Shown one piece after another: positions 47,781 through 58,800 of a stretch of DNA of 64,000 bases (position 1 is the first letter of the stretch; each line of letters starts with the position of its first letter). A model generated the notes under the pieces. It was given only the letters and a program-made list of their open reading frames with translations, did no database searches and was not told the DNA's origin. The position numbers and the translations under genes were made by a program. The stretch is from Prochlorococcus sp. AG-311-D23 (GTDB taxonomy: Bacteria; Cyanobacteriota; Cyanobacteriia; PCC-6307; Cyanobiaceae). The stretch covers positions 41,848-105,847 of the forward strand of contig QBVH01000002.1 in NCBI GenBank assembly GCA_003284445.1. Reading direction: 5' to 3'.

Positions 47781-48293
47781 CTAATTTTCATTACACCAGT
47801 TATTAAAATCAACAATTAACTGCTTCTGAACCCTTGCCTTAATTCCTAACAAAATACCATTTAATATTGATTGCCCAGTTGACTCAAGAATTTTGGGAGG
47901 AATTAGTCTTAATAGTTGAGGCTGACTGACTGTTACACCCAAAAGAGCTTCGCCTTCAAGACCTGTGGGTTTTGCTTCCAAAACGGCATCTAATTTTAAA
48001 TCAAAATCATCAACTAATCCCAAACCATCTAAGTGGCTTTCGGTTACATACATTCTAATTTTTTTCTTAAAATTTTCCACCCCTATTGATACGACTGGAT
48101 TTATCTGCAGTTGAAAAACCTTAAAACTTGTGACTTCGTACTTAAAGCTTCCTGGCCCCAAAGGAGTCAATTTTTTAGGATCAAGCATCGCTCCTACAAC
48201 TCTTTCCTGTTGTAGGAGATAATCAGGTAGTTTCTCCTGATTATCTCCTACAACTAGATCAATTTTTTGTCGTGCTGTAAAGGCAAGAGGCAT
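47781..48293 (-). CDS. DUF1997 protein
   Basis: 170-aa protein of the DUF1997 type found in cyanobacteria and plastids; function unknown. MPLAFTARQKIDLVVGDNQE opens the domain. LLQQERVVGAMLDPKKLTPL and TVSQPQLLRLIPPKILESTG are conserved blocks. I chose ATG 48293; a longer frame from 48356 has a Lys-rich 21-residue prefix and would overlap the divergent pheA start by 7 bp. It is convergent with rnhB. Confidence 0.82.
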   Translation of the reverse strand: MPLAFTARQKIDLVVGDNQEKLPDYLLQQERVVGAMLDPKKLTPLGPGSFKYEVTSFKVFQLQINPVVSIGVENFKKKIRMYVTESHLDGLGLVDDFDLKLDAVLEAKPTGLEGEALLGVTVSQPQLLRLIPPKILESTGQSILNGILLGIKARVQKQLIVDFNNWCNEN

Positions 48294-48349
48294 TTTCAAA
48301 AACTTGCTCAGTTTGATCTTATCGGTTTTTAGCCCTTTTTTTTTATCTA

Positions 48350-49180
48350 ATGTCAACTCGAGTGGCCTACCTAGGGCCTAAAGGAACATACGCTGAGAAG
48401 GCTGCTAAAGCGCTAGCAGAGCTTGAAAAACTTGATTCTCCAAAGTTCTTGCCATGCAAAGGTTTAAGGTCTGTGGTGGATAATCTGGCAAACAATCTTT
48501 GTGAAGCCGCCGTAGTACCTATTGAAAATTCAGTAGAAGGTGGGGTCACCACAACATTGGATTCTTTATGGAGAAATGAAAATCTATTTATACACAGAGC
48601 CCTAGTACTCCCTATTAAACACTCATTAATGAGTAGCGGATCAATATCAAAGATTTCAGAGGTCCTTTCCCATCCTCAGGCTATAGCTCAATGCAGCCAG
48701 TGGTTAAACGACAATATTCCAAATGCAGTTCATTTACCAACTAATTCAACGGCAGAAGCGATAAGGATGGTAAGAGGCAGCTCATTTAGAGCAGCAATAG
48801 GATCCAAAGATGCAAGTGAGGGAATGAATATTCTGGCTTATCCTATTAATGATATTGAAGGCAATTGCACTAGGTTTGTTCTTCTCAGTAAGAACGACAT
48901 TAAAGTTGATGGTAATAGGGCAAGTATTGCTTTTTCTCTTAAGTCAAATAGTCCAGGTGCATTACTAAAAGCACTGAATTGCATAGCAAATCTTGGCCTT
49001 AATATGAGTAGAATCGAATCACGACCTTCTAAAAGAGAACTTGGCGAATATGTTTTTTTCATAGATCTTGATTTAAACAATAACAATAAAAAAGATTTGA
49101 AAAATATTACTAAAGAATTATCTCCTATTTGTAATCAAATAATTAATTTTGGATGCTATTTCGGATCAGAAGTTGAGTAA
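48350..49180 (+). CDS. pheA: Prephenate dehydratase
   Basis: 276-aa monofunctional enzyme of phenylalanine synthesis (prephenate to phenylpyruvate). RVAYLGPKGTYAEKAAKALA at the start, AVVPIENSVEGGVTTTLDSL as the catalytic T-x-D loop area, and STAEAIRMVRGSSFRAAIGS. The C-terminal ACT domain (ALLKALNCIANLGLNMSRIE, ESRP) senses phenylalanine. It is divergent from the DUF1997 gene and convergent with the methyltransferase gene. Confidence 0.95.
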   Translation: MSTRVAYLGPKGTYAEKAAKALAELEKLDSPKFLPCKGLRSVVDNLANNLCEAAVVPIENSVEGGVTTTLDSLWRNENLFIHRALVLPIKHSLMSSGSISKISEVLSHPQAIAQCSQWLNDNIPNAVHLPTNSTAEAIRMVRGSSFRAAIGSKDASEGMNILAYPINDIEGNCTRFVLLSKNDIKVDGNRASIAFSLKSNSPGALLKALNCIANLGLNMSRIESRPSKRELGEYVFFIDLDLNNNNKKDLKNITKELSPICNQIINFGCYFGSEVE

Positions 49181-49181
49181 A

Positions 49182-50114
49182 TTATCCTCTTGATTTGAAT
49201 ACTCCAAATTTCATCAAACCTCTTGAAAAAGCCCATCTCATCAATAGTATTGTTGGGATTTCTCTTAATGCCTTTAGGGAAGAACTAGGGCCTAATTTCA
49301 AGATGGAAAAAGGTCTTCTAAAACCTTCATATATAGATTCATTCCAAGACTGAATTGTGTATTTTGTCCAATTGGAAGACTCTACAGGGCTTCCACAAAA
49401 AGGGCTATTCAATAAGTTGTTTTTAAATCCTTCAATACTTGAAAATTCAGGATGGGTCCATTGGATTAGTAATTGATTCATAATAAGCTTTTCAAAGAAA
49501 TTTAAGGGGTGGTTAATTGACTCTCTTTGATTCCAATCTGCAACTGCCAAAACCCCACCAGGTCTGAGAACTCTAAGCATCTCATCTGCAAAAGTTTGTT
49601 TATCTAAGATATGAGGCCCAGCTTCAACACTCCAAACCCCATCAAAGCTACCTTTTTCAAACTTTAAGTCAAGTGCATTCATTATTTCAAAACGACAAAA
49701 ATTTTTATTAGCTGTTAAATCATTAGCTCTTTTGACTTGTTCTTGACTTATTGAAATACCAATTACATCAAATCCATAATAATCAGATAATATTCTTGAA
49801 CTTCCGCCTATTCCACAACCTACGTCCAACACTCTTGAACCTTTTGGTAAGTGATTTAAACCACTCCAGCGAACTAATTCATGAACAAAATCAACCTTAG
49901 CTTTCCTAAAGTCTTTTTTTATTCTTGGTTTTTCATAAAAACCAAGATGAATATGTTCTCCCCATAGATTTTCTAATAAACGATCATTAGTCCATGAATC
50001 ATATGAGGAGGCAACACTATTAACAGACTCATATTTGCGACTTTTCCTAAGCCACTGATTAGTCAAGGTGAAGAGACAGAAAGCACCAAATATAAAGATT
50101 AATATCCATTGCAT
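49182..50114 (-). CDS. MPBQ/MSBQ methyltransferase (Sll0418-like)
   Basis: 310-aa SAM-dependent methyltransferase matching the cyanobacterial Sll0418 type, which methylates 2-methyl-6-phytyl/solanesyl-benzoquinol in tocopherol and plastoquinone synthesis. Features: an N-terminal membrane anchor (MQWILIFIFGAFCLFTLTNQ), motif I RVLDVGCGIGGSSRILSDYY, WSVEAGPHILDKQTFADEML, and the conserved DWNQRESINHPLNFFEKLIM with TILLMRWAF near the C terminus. It lies 2 bp after the Lon-N-domain gene on the same strand, suggesting an operon. Confidence 0.88.
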   Translation of the reverse strand: MQWILIFIFGAFCLFTLTNQWLRKSRKYESVNSVASSYDSWTNDRLLENLWGEHIHLGFYEKPRIKKDFRKAKVDFVHELVRWSGLNHLPKGSRVLDVGCGIGGSSRILSDYYGFDVIGISISQEQVKRANDLTANKNFCRFEIMNALDLKFEKGSFDGVWSVEAGPHILDKQTFADEMLRVLRPGGVLAVADWNQRESINHPLNFFEKLIMNQLLIQWTHPEFSSIEGFKNNLLNSPFCGSPVESSNWTKYTIQSWNESIYEGFRRPFSILKLGPSSSLKALREIPTILLMRWAFSRGLMKFGVFKSRG

Positions 50115-50116
50115 AA

Positions 50117-50779
50117 TTAATTGTTGGCTTGATCTGCGTTTGAAAAAGTATCTTTTAGAGCAGTTCTGGCAGCTAGTTGCCTTCTTGTATGATCAAGAAG
50201 TTCATATTCTCTTTCCAACCGGTGGAAAGTATTTGTTAATTCTAGTAGATTCTGCTGTTCGCTTGCTACTGGACCGCCAAGATGAGCAGCTATCCAAAAA
50301 GACAATTCTCTGGGAATATCTGGCAAAGAATCAGGTAGTTCCTTATCAGATTCAGTTAATTTTGATGTAAGTGCAACTACATCCTTTAGAGCAATTGAGA
50401 CTGCGTCCTTTAGCTCCAATAGTTTGGTTTGGTCTGAGATTTGTTCATCATCGACCCAACTAACTAGTGCGTTAATAAAAGGAGTTTCACTAATAATTTC
50501 AAGAATTCGAAATCTTTGCTGCCCAATAGTCACAATATTACTTCTACCATCTTGTGATGTTTGATGCTTGATGATCTCGGCGCAACAACCAACATTTGCC
50601 ATTTTTTTTGCAATTGGATCCCATCTAACAACTCCAAATCGGCTATCAGATTTCAAAGCAGATTGAAGCATAACTCTGTAACGAGTCTCAAAAATATGAA
50701 GTGGCAAGTACTCCTGAGGAAAAAGCACAACCTCAGGCAATGGGAAAAGTGGTAGCTCCCTAACTGAAAGTTCGCTCAA
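50117..50779 (-). CDS. Lon-protease N-terminal domain protein
   Basis: 220-aa protein of the LON-substrate-binding-domain family (COG2802), without the ATPase or protease part. MSELSVRELPLFPLPEVVLF then PQEYLPLHIFETRYRVMLQS are the diagnostic blocks, with GCCAEIIKHQ and QQRFRILEI further on. The C-terminal helical half is variable. Standalone Lon-N proteins are widespread in cyanobacteria; the function is not settled. It sits between rpsJ and the methyltransferase, minus strand. Confidence 0.88.
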   Translation of the reverse strand: MSELSVRELPLFPLPEVVLFPQEYLPLHIFETRYRVMLQSALKSDSRFGVVRWDPIAKKMANVGCCAEIIKHQTSQDGRSNIVTIGQQRFRILEIISETPFINALVSWVDDEQISDQTKLLELKDAVSIALKDVVALTSKLTESDKELPDSLPDIPRELSFWIAAHLGGPVASEQQNLLELTNTFHRLEREYELLDHTRRQLAARTALKDTFSNADQANN

Positions 50780-50839
50780 ATGGGTAGACCTAACTAAACA
50801 TATCCTAGATAATCAATCTCTGGTTTGAGAGAAAAAGAT

Positions 50840-51160
50840 CTAGAGCTTAACTTCAATATCAACTCCGCTCGGAAGATCTAACTTCATTAGAGCGTCTATA
50901 GTCTTTGCGGAAGGACTGTAAATATCAATAATTCTTCTATGTGTTCTTGTTTCAAAATGCTCTCTTGAATCTTTATCAACATGAGGTGAACGAAGAACAC
51001 AATAAATTTTTCTTTTTGTAGGAAGAGGAATGGGACCTATTGCTGAAGCTGCTGTTGTGTCTGCAGTCTCAATTATTTTATCGCAAGATAAATCAAGCAT
51101 TCTTCTATCAAAAGCCTTTAGGCGAATGCGTATTTTTTGCTGTGCAATTACAGTTGACAT
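50840..51160 (-). CDS. rpsJ: 30S ribosomal protein S10
   Basis: 106-aa S10. [40 protein letters not shown], and [20 protein letters not shown] are unmistakable. Besides its ribosomal role it acts as NusE in antitermination with NusA. It is the last gene of the str operon rpsL-rpsG-fusA-tuf-rpsJ, 120 bp after tuf. This arrangement is typical of cyanobacteria. Confidence 0.97.
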   Translation of the reverse strand: MSTVIAQQKIRIRLKAFDRRMLDLSCDKIIETADTTAASAIGPIPLPTKRKIYCVLRSPHVDKDSREHFETRTHRRIIDIYSPSAKTIDALMKLDLPSGVDIEVKL

Positions 51161-51280
51161 AATGGGATTACCAAAAGCTAATTAAGTTTTCGAGGTTCTT
51201 TCAAAGATGAACAACTTAGTTCATTCGTTTAAATAATTTATAGGATGACCTGAATAAATTACAAGTCATCCTCTGAATCA

Positions 51281-52480
51281 TTATTCAATAATTTTAGAAA
51301 CTACTCCTGCTCCAATTGTACGTCCACCTTCGCGAATAGCGAATCTCATACCTTGTTCTATAGCAACAGGGGCTATCAATTCTCCTGTCATTTTTATTCT
51401 GTCACCAGGCATAACCATTTCAACATTACTTCCGTCATCAGATGTAAATGCAGTAATTTGACCCGTTACATCAGTAGTACGAATATAAAACTGTGGCCGA
51501 TAACCAGCAAAGAATGGGGTATGGCGGCCACCCTCTTCTTTTTTTAATACATAAACTTCACCCTCAAACTTAGTATGAGGTGTGATGGAACCTTTTTTAA
51601 CAAGAACCATTCCCCTTTCAATATCTTCCTTCTGAAGACCACGTAATAGAAGTCCTACGTTATCTCCAGCCATCCCTTCATCAAGAAGCTTTCTAAACAT
51701 CTCAACACCAGTAACGGTTGTAAGTCTTGTCTCTCTAATTCCAACAATTTCAACCTCTTCTCCTACTTTTACTTTACCTCTTTCAATTCTTCCTGTAGCA
51801 ACTGTTCCACGGCCAGTAATTGAGAAAACGTCTTCAATAGCCATTAAAAAAGGCTTATCAATTTCACGTTCTGGCTCTGGGATCGATGCATCAACAGCTG
51901 TCATTAATTCATCTATTTTTGTTTCCCAATCTGTTTCTCCTTCAATAGCTTTTAATCCTGAAACTTGAATGACAGGGATATCATCTCCTGGGAAGTCATA
52001 ACTTGTGAGAAGTTCGCGGATCTCCATTTCAACAAGTTCTATCATTTCTTCATCATCGACCATGTCACATTTATTTAGTGCAACGACCAATGCTGGCACA
52101 CCAACCTGCTTCGCCAAAAGAATATGTTCTTTTGTTTGTGCCATTGCTCCATCTGTAGCTGCTACTACAAGAATTGCTCCATCCATTTGAGCAGCACCTG
52201 TGATCATGTTTTTTACATAATCAGCGTGACCTGGGCAATCAACATGCGCGTAATGTCTGCCGTCAGTTTCATATTCAACGTGGGCAGTATTTATGGTAAT
52301 ACCACGTTCTCGCTCCTCCGGAGCACCATCAATATCAGCATAATTTTGTGCTTCGGCTTGACCTTTTTTAGCTAAAACCTTCGTAATTGCAGCTGTAAGG
52401 GTTGTTTTGCCATGGTCAACGTGGCCAATAGTACCTATGTTGACGTGAGGTTTGTTCCTCTCAAACTTCTCGCGAGCCAT
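51281..52480 (-). CDS. tuf: Elongation factor Tu
   Basis: 399-aa GTPase that brings aminoacyl-tRNA to the ribosome. G1 [17 protein letters not shown], switch [14 protein letters not shown]3 [21 protein letters not shown]4 NKCDM. Domain 3 has [15 protein letters not shown] and ends [14 protein letters not shown]. Full-length and highly conserved. It is the fourth gene of the str operon, 42 bp after fusA. Confidence 0.98.
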   Translation of the reverse strand: MAREKFERNKPHVNIGTIGHVDHGKTTLTAAITKVLAKKGQAEAQNYADIDGAPEERERGITINTAHVEYETDGRHYAHVDCPGHADYVKNMITGAAQMDGAILVVAATDGAMAQTKEHILLAKQVGVPALVVALNKCDMVDDEEMIELVEMEIRELLTSYDFPGDDIPVIQVSGLKAIEGETDWETKIDELMTAVDASIPEPEREIDKPFLMAIEDVFSITGRGTVATGRIERGKVKVGEEVEIVGIRETRLTTVTGVEMFRKLLDEGMAGDNVGLLLRGLQKEDIERGMVLVKKGSITPHTKFEGEVYVLKKEEGGRHTPFFAGYRPQFYIRTTDVTGQITAFTSDDGSNVEMVMPGDRIKMTGELIAPVAIEQGMRFAIREGGRTIGAGVVSKIIE

Positions 52481-52522
52481 TTTTTTTAAAGAATCGGGGG
52501 GTGGTTAGTAAATTTTTAGAGA

Positions 52523-54598
52523 TCAGGAATTGCCCTGATTCTTGGAGATAATTGCCTCAGCAACATTACGAGGAACTTCCTCGTAGGTGCTGAACTCCAT
52601 TGAGAAAATACCCCGACCTTGAGTCATTGATCGGAGTTGAGTGGCATAGCCAAACATTTCGGCTAATGGCACTTTTGACTGGACTTTGGATTGTCCATCT
52701 TCGATGGATTGACCTTCAACCTGACCTCGTCTAGAGGACAGATCTCCAATTATAGATCCTAGGAAGTCCTCAGGCACTTCTACCTCAACTTTCATCATAG
52801 GTTCTAGAAGGACAGGATTGCACTTCTTGATTCCATCTTTGAAAGCCATTGAGCCTGCAATTTTGAAAGCCATCTCTGATGAATCAACATCATGATAAGA
52901 GCCATCAACCAATGTAACTTTTACATCAATTAGAGGATAGCCAGCAATTACACCAGACTCACATGTTTCTTTCATTCCTGATTCAGCAGGCTTAATATAT
53001 TCTTTTGGAACAGATCCACCGACAATTTTATTAACAAACTCAAAACCAGTTCCTGGTTCACCTGGCTCAACTTCAATAACAACATGACCGTACTGACCTT
53101 TACCACCTGTTTGTCTTGCAAACTTACCTTCACCTGAGGAGCTAGCTCTAATTGTTTCTCTGTAAGAAACTTGAGGTGCTCCAATATTTGCTTCTACCTT
53201 AAATTCTCTCAACATGCGATCAACCAAAATCTCCAGGTGAAGTTCACCCATTCCGGCAATTACAGTTTGATTTGTCTCTTGATCAGTACTTACTCTGAAT
53301 GTTGGATCTTCCTCAGATAAAGATGTCAAAGCTTTACCTAATTTTTCCATATCACTTTTAGTCTTGGGTTCTACCGCGACTGAAATAACTGGCTCAGGGA
53401 TGTAGAGGGTTTCAAGAACAATTGCATCTTCGGAAGCGCATAGAGTATCTCCGGTTGTCGTGTTTTTGAGGCCAAGAACAGCACCAAGATCACCAGCTCT
53501 TAATTCATCAACTTCCTCTCGGTCATCAGCTTTCAAGATTATCAACCTAGAGATTCTTTCTTTTTCATCCTTAGTTGAGTTGAGAACATAACTTCCTTTT
53601 TGAAGTACTCCCGAATACATCCGAACAAAGGTCAATTTGCCATATGGGTCTGCCATTACTTTGAATGCAAGCGCACTAAAGGGAGCCCCATCATCAGAAG
53701 GTCTAGCAGCCTCTTTGCCGTTAGGAAGCAAACCTTGAATGGGAGGTACATCAACTGGAGCAGGTAGATAATTAACTACTGCATCAAGTAGTAACTGAAC
53801 TCCTTTATTTTTAAAAGCTGAACCGCATAACATTGGGACCAAGCCGTGTTTAAGAACTCCTCCTCTAATACCAGATTTAAGTTGTTCTACTGATAACTCT
53901 CCATTTTCTAAAAACGCTTCCAATAATTCCTCCTCAGTTTCAGCTATTGACTCCATTAATTTTGATCGCCAATCAGATACCAAATCAACCATGTCTGAGG
54001 GAACCTCAGTTTGTTCGATGTCTTTTCCGAGATCATCTTTATAGATATAAGCTTTATTTTCTACAAGATCAATAATCCCCTTCAAGTCATTTTCAGCGCC
54101 AATAGGTAACTGAATTGGAACTGCATTAGCTTTTAATCTTTCTTTGATTTGACCATGGACTTTTAGGAAATCTGCTCCAGTTCTATCCATTTTATTGACA
54201 AATACCATTCTCGGAACTGAATACCTGTCGGCTTGGCGCCAAACCGTCTCAGATTGAGGCTGTACTCCACCAACCGCGCAGAAGACAGCAATAACTCCAT
54301 CAAGAACCCTCATAGAGCGTTCAACTTCAATGGTGAAGTCAACGTGCCCAGGCGTATCAATAATGTTGATACGGTGATCGTCCCATGTGGTTGAGATAGC
54401 CGCGGCGGTAATGGTTATTCCTCTCTCTCTTTCTTGGGCCATCCAATCAGTGACAGCCGCACCATCATGAACCTCTCCCATCTTATGAACAACACCTGAA
54501 TAGAAAAGAATTCTTTCAGTGCAAGTTGTTTTACCAGCATCAATATGTGCAGCAATTCCGATATTTCTTACTCGTTCCAAAGGAAAGGCGCGTGCCAC
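52523..54598 (-). CDS. fusA: Elongation factor G
   Basis: 691-aa translocase GTPase. G1 [19 protein letters not shown], switch [13 protein letters not shown]3 [20 protein letters not shown], and G4 [10 protein letters not shown]. Domains 2-5 are complete, with [18 protein letters not shown] and the domain 4 [20 protein letters not shown] block. Length is typical. Third gene of the str operon; 105 bp separate it from rpsG. Confidence 0.98.
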   Translation of the reverse strand: MARAFPLERVRNIGIAAHIDAGKTTCTERILFYSGVVHKMGEVHDGAAVTDWMAQERERGITITAAAISTTWDDHRINIIDTPGHVDFTIEVERSMRVLDGVIAVFCAVGGVQPQSETVWRQADRYSVPRMVFVNKMDRTGADFLKVHGQIKERLKANAVPIQLPIGAENDLKGIIDLVENKAYIYKDDLGKDIEQTEVPSDMVDLVSDWRSKLMESIAETEEELLEAFLENGELSVEQLKSGIRGGVLKHGLVPMLCGSAFKNKGVQLLLDAVVNYLPAPVDVPPIQGLLPNGKEAARPSDDGAPFSALAFKVMADPYGKLTFVRMYSGVLQKGSYVLNSTKDEKERISRLIILKADDREEVDELRAGDLGAVLGLKNTTTGDTLCASEDAIVLETLYIPEPVISVAVEPKTKSDMEKLGKALTSLSEEDPTFRVSTDQETNQTVIAGMGELHLEILVDRMLREFKVEANIGAPQVSYRETIRASSSGEGKFARQTGGKGQYGHVVIEVEPGEPGTGFEFVNKIVGGSVPKEYIKPAESGMKETCESGVIAGYPLIDVKVTLVDGSYHDVDSSEMAFKIAGSMAFKDGIKKCNPVLLEPMMKVEVEVPEDFLGSIIGDLSSRRGQVEGQSIEDGQSKVQSKVPLAEMFGYATQLRSMTQGRGIFSMEFSTYEEVPRNVAEAIISKNQGNS

Positions 54599-54703
54599 AG
54601 AAAATACTCCGACTAAAGGGCTTTAAAATGAGCATGGACTCTACAACTCAGCATGCTCAAAAAGGAATATTTTGAGGATTTAAATAGAAAAATTTGACCT
54701 AAA

Positions 54704-55174
54704 TCAATAGCGATAATGAGCGAAAGCTTTATTTGCTTCGGCCATTTTATGGGTCTCTTCCCTCTTCCTTACTGCATTTCCAGCTTCATTAGCAGCATCC
54801 ATAAGCTCGCCTGCAAGTTTTTGAGACATGCTTCGACCATTTCTTGATCTTGAGAAATTTACTAACCATCTAAGTGCCATTGCAATTCCTCTTTCTTGGC
54901 GAACCTCCATTGGAACCTGATATGTTGCTCCACCAACTCTTCTCGCTCTGACTTCCACAAGAGGTGTGACATTTTTCACAGCTGTTTCGAATAATTCAAT
55001 CGGATCTGAACCGGTTCGCTCGTTGATCAAACCAAAGGCATCAGAAAGAATTTTTTGAGCTGTTGATTTCTTACCATGCTTCATCAAGCGATGAACCATC
55101 ATACTCGCTAAACGATTATTGAACTGAGGATCAGGGAGAACAGGTCTTTTTTCTGCTGCGTTTCTTCTTGACAT
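54704..55174 (-). CDS. rpsG: 30S ribosomal protein S7
   Basis: 156-aa S7 that nucleates the 30S head. [40 protein letters not shown], and [20 protein letters not shown]. Length is normal (156). Second gene of the str operon; 48 bp after rpsL. Confidence 0.98.
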   Translation of the reverse strand: MSRRNAAEKRPVLPDPQFNNRLASMMVHRLMKHGKKSTAQKILSDAFGLINERTGSDPIELFETAVKNVTPLVEVRARRVGGATYQVPMEVRQERGIAMALRWLVNFSRSRNGRSMSQKLAGELMDAANEAGNAVRKREETHKMAEANKAFAHYRY

Positions 55175-55222
55175 GAAATTAAATTTGTATGAGGGGAAAA
55201 TTCAGTGAATCAAAATAAAATT

Positions 55223-55597
55223 TTATTCCTTAGGAGCTTTAGCTCCATATTTAGATCTTGACTGTTTACGGTCTTTAACTCCAGCGGTATCAAGAGTTCC
55301 TCTAACTATGTGATATCTAACACCTGGAAGATCTTTAACCCTTCCACCTCTCAGCAAAACAACAGAGTGTTCTTGAAGGTTGTGGCCAATACCACCAATA
55401 TATGCAGTAACTTCAAAACCTGAAGTTAATCTGACACGAGCAACTTTTCTTAAAGCCGAGTTAGGTTTTTTTGGAGTTGAGGTGTAAACCCTTGTACAGA
55501 CTCCTCTCCTTTCTGGGCAACCTCGCAAAGCAGGAGACTTAGTCTTTGCTTTTAGAGTCTTGCGCTCTGTTCTTATCAACTGTTGAATTGTTGGCAT
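55223..55597 (-). CDS. rpsL: 30S ribosomal protein S12
   Basis: 124-aa S12 in the decoding centre. [40 protein letters not shown], and [20 protein letters not shown]. The streptomycin-relevant lysines are in TPKKPNSA and GRVKDLPG, both wild type. First gene of the str operon; the 274-bp gap before gltB (divergent) must contain its promoter. Confidence 0.98.
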   Translation of the reverse strand: MPTIQQLIRTERKTLKAKTKSPALRGCPERRGVCTRVYTSTPKKPNSALRKVARVRLTSGFEVTAYIGGIGHNLQEHSVVLLRGGRVKDLPGVRYHIVRGTLDTAGVKDRKQSRSKYGAKAPKE

Positions 55598-55871
55598 TAA
55601 ATATTTGGTCTAGTTTCGACCAGATTCAACAATTCTCCAGATTACTTGGTCAACCACCCAAATTCATGTTTTTATTCAATTAATATTTTATTTTTATTTA
55701 GATTTAAGTACATCTTCAAATATTTTCGGGAAAGTATTGAATAAAAAACTTGATGGTCGACAAAATTGTTTAAGATGTAACTCTAAGAACTATCAAATTA
55801 ATCTAATCATCTATTTCAAAGCTTACCAATAGCACTTTTGTAAGAAAAGAAAAAATAGTAAGTTAAAAAAC
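55598..55871. other. Divergent promoter region of rpsL and glsF
   Basis: 274 bp, AT-rich, no gene. It must hold the promoters of the str operon (leftward) and of the glutamate synthase gene (rightward). I could not find a confident NtcA box or -10/-35 pair by eye. Confidence 0.5.
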
Positions 55872-58800
55872 ATGCATCAAAGACTCTTTAGATCAAATTG
55901 GCCTTACTGTGATAGCACATATCCAGAGGCCTTCTCTGGGGAGAAAGATTCTTGTGGAGTTGGCTTTATAGCTAGCGTTGAAGGCAAAAAAAACCATTGG
56001 GTCTTGTCTCAGGCATTACGTGGCCTCAGCTGTATGGAGCATAGAGGTGGATGCGGAGGAGATGGCGATTCAGGCGATGGTGCTGGGATTTTATGTGAAA
56101 TCCCATGGTCATATTTAAGAGAAGTTTGGGACACCGCTAAACAATGCGAATCCCAATCGTCAGGGGTAGGGATGATTTTCATGCCTAAAGATATTAATAA
56201 CAGAGAAATAGCTAGAAAGATTTGCGAGCAAGAAGCCGAATGTTTAGGTTTAACATCCAAAGGATGGAGAAATGTTCCTGTTAATGAAGAAGTATTAGGA
56301 AAACTTGCAAGAGAGAATGAACCCTTTATTACACAATGGATAGTTCATATTAAGGATAAAGATATTAATCTTGAGGCTTTACTTTTTAGACTAAAACAAA
56401 GGATTTCAAATCGTGCTAATATAGAGTTAAAGGAAGATAAATTAGGGCTCTACATATGCTCATTAAGTAGTAAAACAATTGTATATAAAGGAATGGTCAG
56501 ATCTGAGATATTGGCTCCTTATTATGCAGACCTTAAGGATGAAAGATTCGAAGTTTCATATGCCGTTTACCATAGAAGGTTTAGTACAAATACTTTACCA
56601 AAATGGCCATTGGCTCAACCAATGAGACTTTTAGGTCACAACGGCGAAATAAATACATTACTAGGAAATATAAATTGGGCTAAAGCAACAGAAACAGATA
56701 TAAGTTCAGTCTGGAAAGATGATTCCAATGATCTAAAACCAATAGTCAATAATTTATTTAGCGATTCAGCTAATCTTGATTTAAACCTTGAACTATTAGT
56801 TCGAAGTGGAAGACCAATAACTGATAGTTTATTAACACTTATACCTGAGGCTTTTAGAGACCAGCCAGAATTAATAAATAAACCAGAAATAACTGCTTTT
56901 TATGAATATGCAGCAGGGACCCAAGAGCCTTGGGATGGTCCAGCCTTAATAGTTTTCACTGACGGAAGAAACATAGGCGCAACACTTGATAGAAACGGTT
57001 TAAGACCAGCTCGCTATTGCATCACCAAAAATGGATACGTTGTCATGGGATCCGAAACAGGTGTTGTTGAATTAGAAGAAAATCAAATCCAAGAAAAAGG
57101 TCGACTAGGTCCTGGTCAAATGCTTGCAGTAGATTTAGAAAACAAGAGAATTTTACGAAACTGGGATGTTAAAGAAGAGTCAGCAAATAGATATCCATAC
57201 TTAGATTGGTTAAAAGCAAATCGTATAAACATTAGTACCCAAAATTGGGAAATAAATAATCAATTTGACAAGCAAGAATTACTTCAGCAACAAATTGCAT
57301 TTGGATTTAGTGCAGAAGATTTTGATTACATAATTAATGATATGGCAGCCAATGCAAAAGAACCAACGTATTGCATGGGCGACGATATTCCACTAGCCAT
57401 ACTTTCTAATAAATCACATATTCTTTATGACTATTTCAAACAAAGATTTGCACAAGTCACGAATCCTCCAATTGATCCTCTTAGAGAAAAACTTGTTACC
57501 AGCTTAGAGATGCATCTTGGTGTTAGAAAAGCACCATTATCTCCAAAAGCAGAATCAGCAAAACTAATACATATTAAATCACCAATTATTAATGAAAAAG
57601 AATTAACTTCAATAAAGAATTCTGAACTTTCGTTTAAGCTAATATCGACCTTAATTCCTATTAATGTTGATAATTTTAAACTCGAAGAAGGTCTCAAAAA
57701 CTTATGCCAAGAAGCAGAAGATAGTGTAATTAATGGAGCAGAAATACTAATTCTTTCAGATAGAAATATTAGCCGAGAGAATTCTTACATCCCTCCTCTT
57801 CTTGCTGTTGGTGCAGTTCATCATCATTTACTTAAAAAGGGATTAAGGCTAAAGGCATCGATCATTATAGACACAGCTCAATGTTGGAGCACTCATCACA
57901 TAGCCTGTCTAATTGGATTTGGAGCAAGTGCAATTTGTCCTTGGTTGACATGGGAAACTACTCGTCATTGGTGGCAATTGCCTAAAACCCAAAAACTTAT
58001 TTCCGATGGGAAGTTATCTAATTTATCTATTGAGATTGCTCAATACAATGTTAAGAAAGCAATGGAAGATGGGTTAAGAAAAATACTTTCGAAGATAGGA
58101 ATTTCAGTACTTGCAAGTTATCACGGAGCACAAATCTTTGAAGCTATCGGTATCGGTGGAGATTTAATTGATTTAGCTTTCAAGGGAACAACAAGTCGTA
58201 TAGCAGGACTAACTCTAAGCGAATTATCAATCGAGACAATTTCATTTCATAAGAAAGCTTTTCCAGAACTAGAGCAAAAAAAACTTGATTTTAATGGATT
58301 TGTTCAATATCGAAGAACTGGAGAATTTCATTTGAATAATCCAGAAATGTCAAAAATTCTTCATGCTGCAGTGAAAGCTGGTCCTAGATATGATCACTTT
58401 AAAACTTATCAACAACTTCTAGAAAGTCGCCCCGCTACAACTCTCAGAGATCTCCTTACATTTAAAACAGCTACTCAGCCTTTACCTCTTGATCAAATAG
58501 AGAGTGTTGAGAGTATCTGTCAAAGATTTTGCACAGGTGGGATGAGTTTAGGTGCTCTATCTAGAGAAGCGCATGAAGTTCTTGCAATAGCAATGAATAG
58601 AATTGGAGGCAAAAGTAATAGTGGCGAAGGAGGAGAAGATCCTGCGAGATTCAATGTCCTCGATGATGTTGATGAAAATAATCAATCAAAAATATTACCC
58701 AATCTCAAAGGACTGGTAAATGGAGATACAGCATGTTCTGCAATTAAACAAATTGCGTCTGGCAGATTTGGTGTAACCCCTGAATATTTAACTAGCGGAA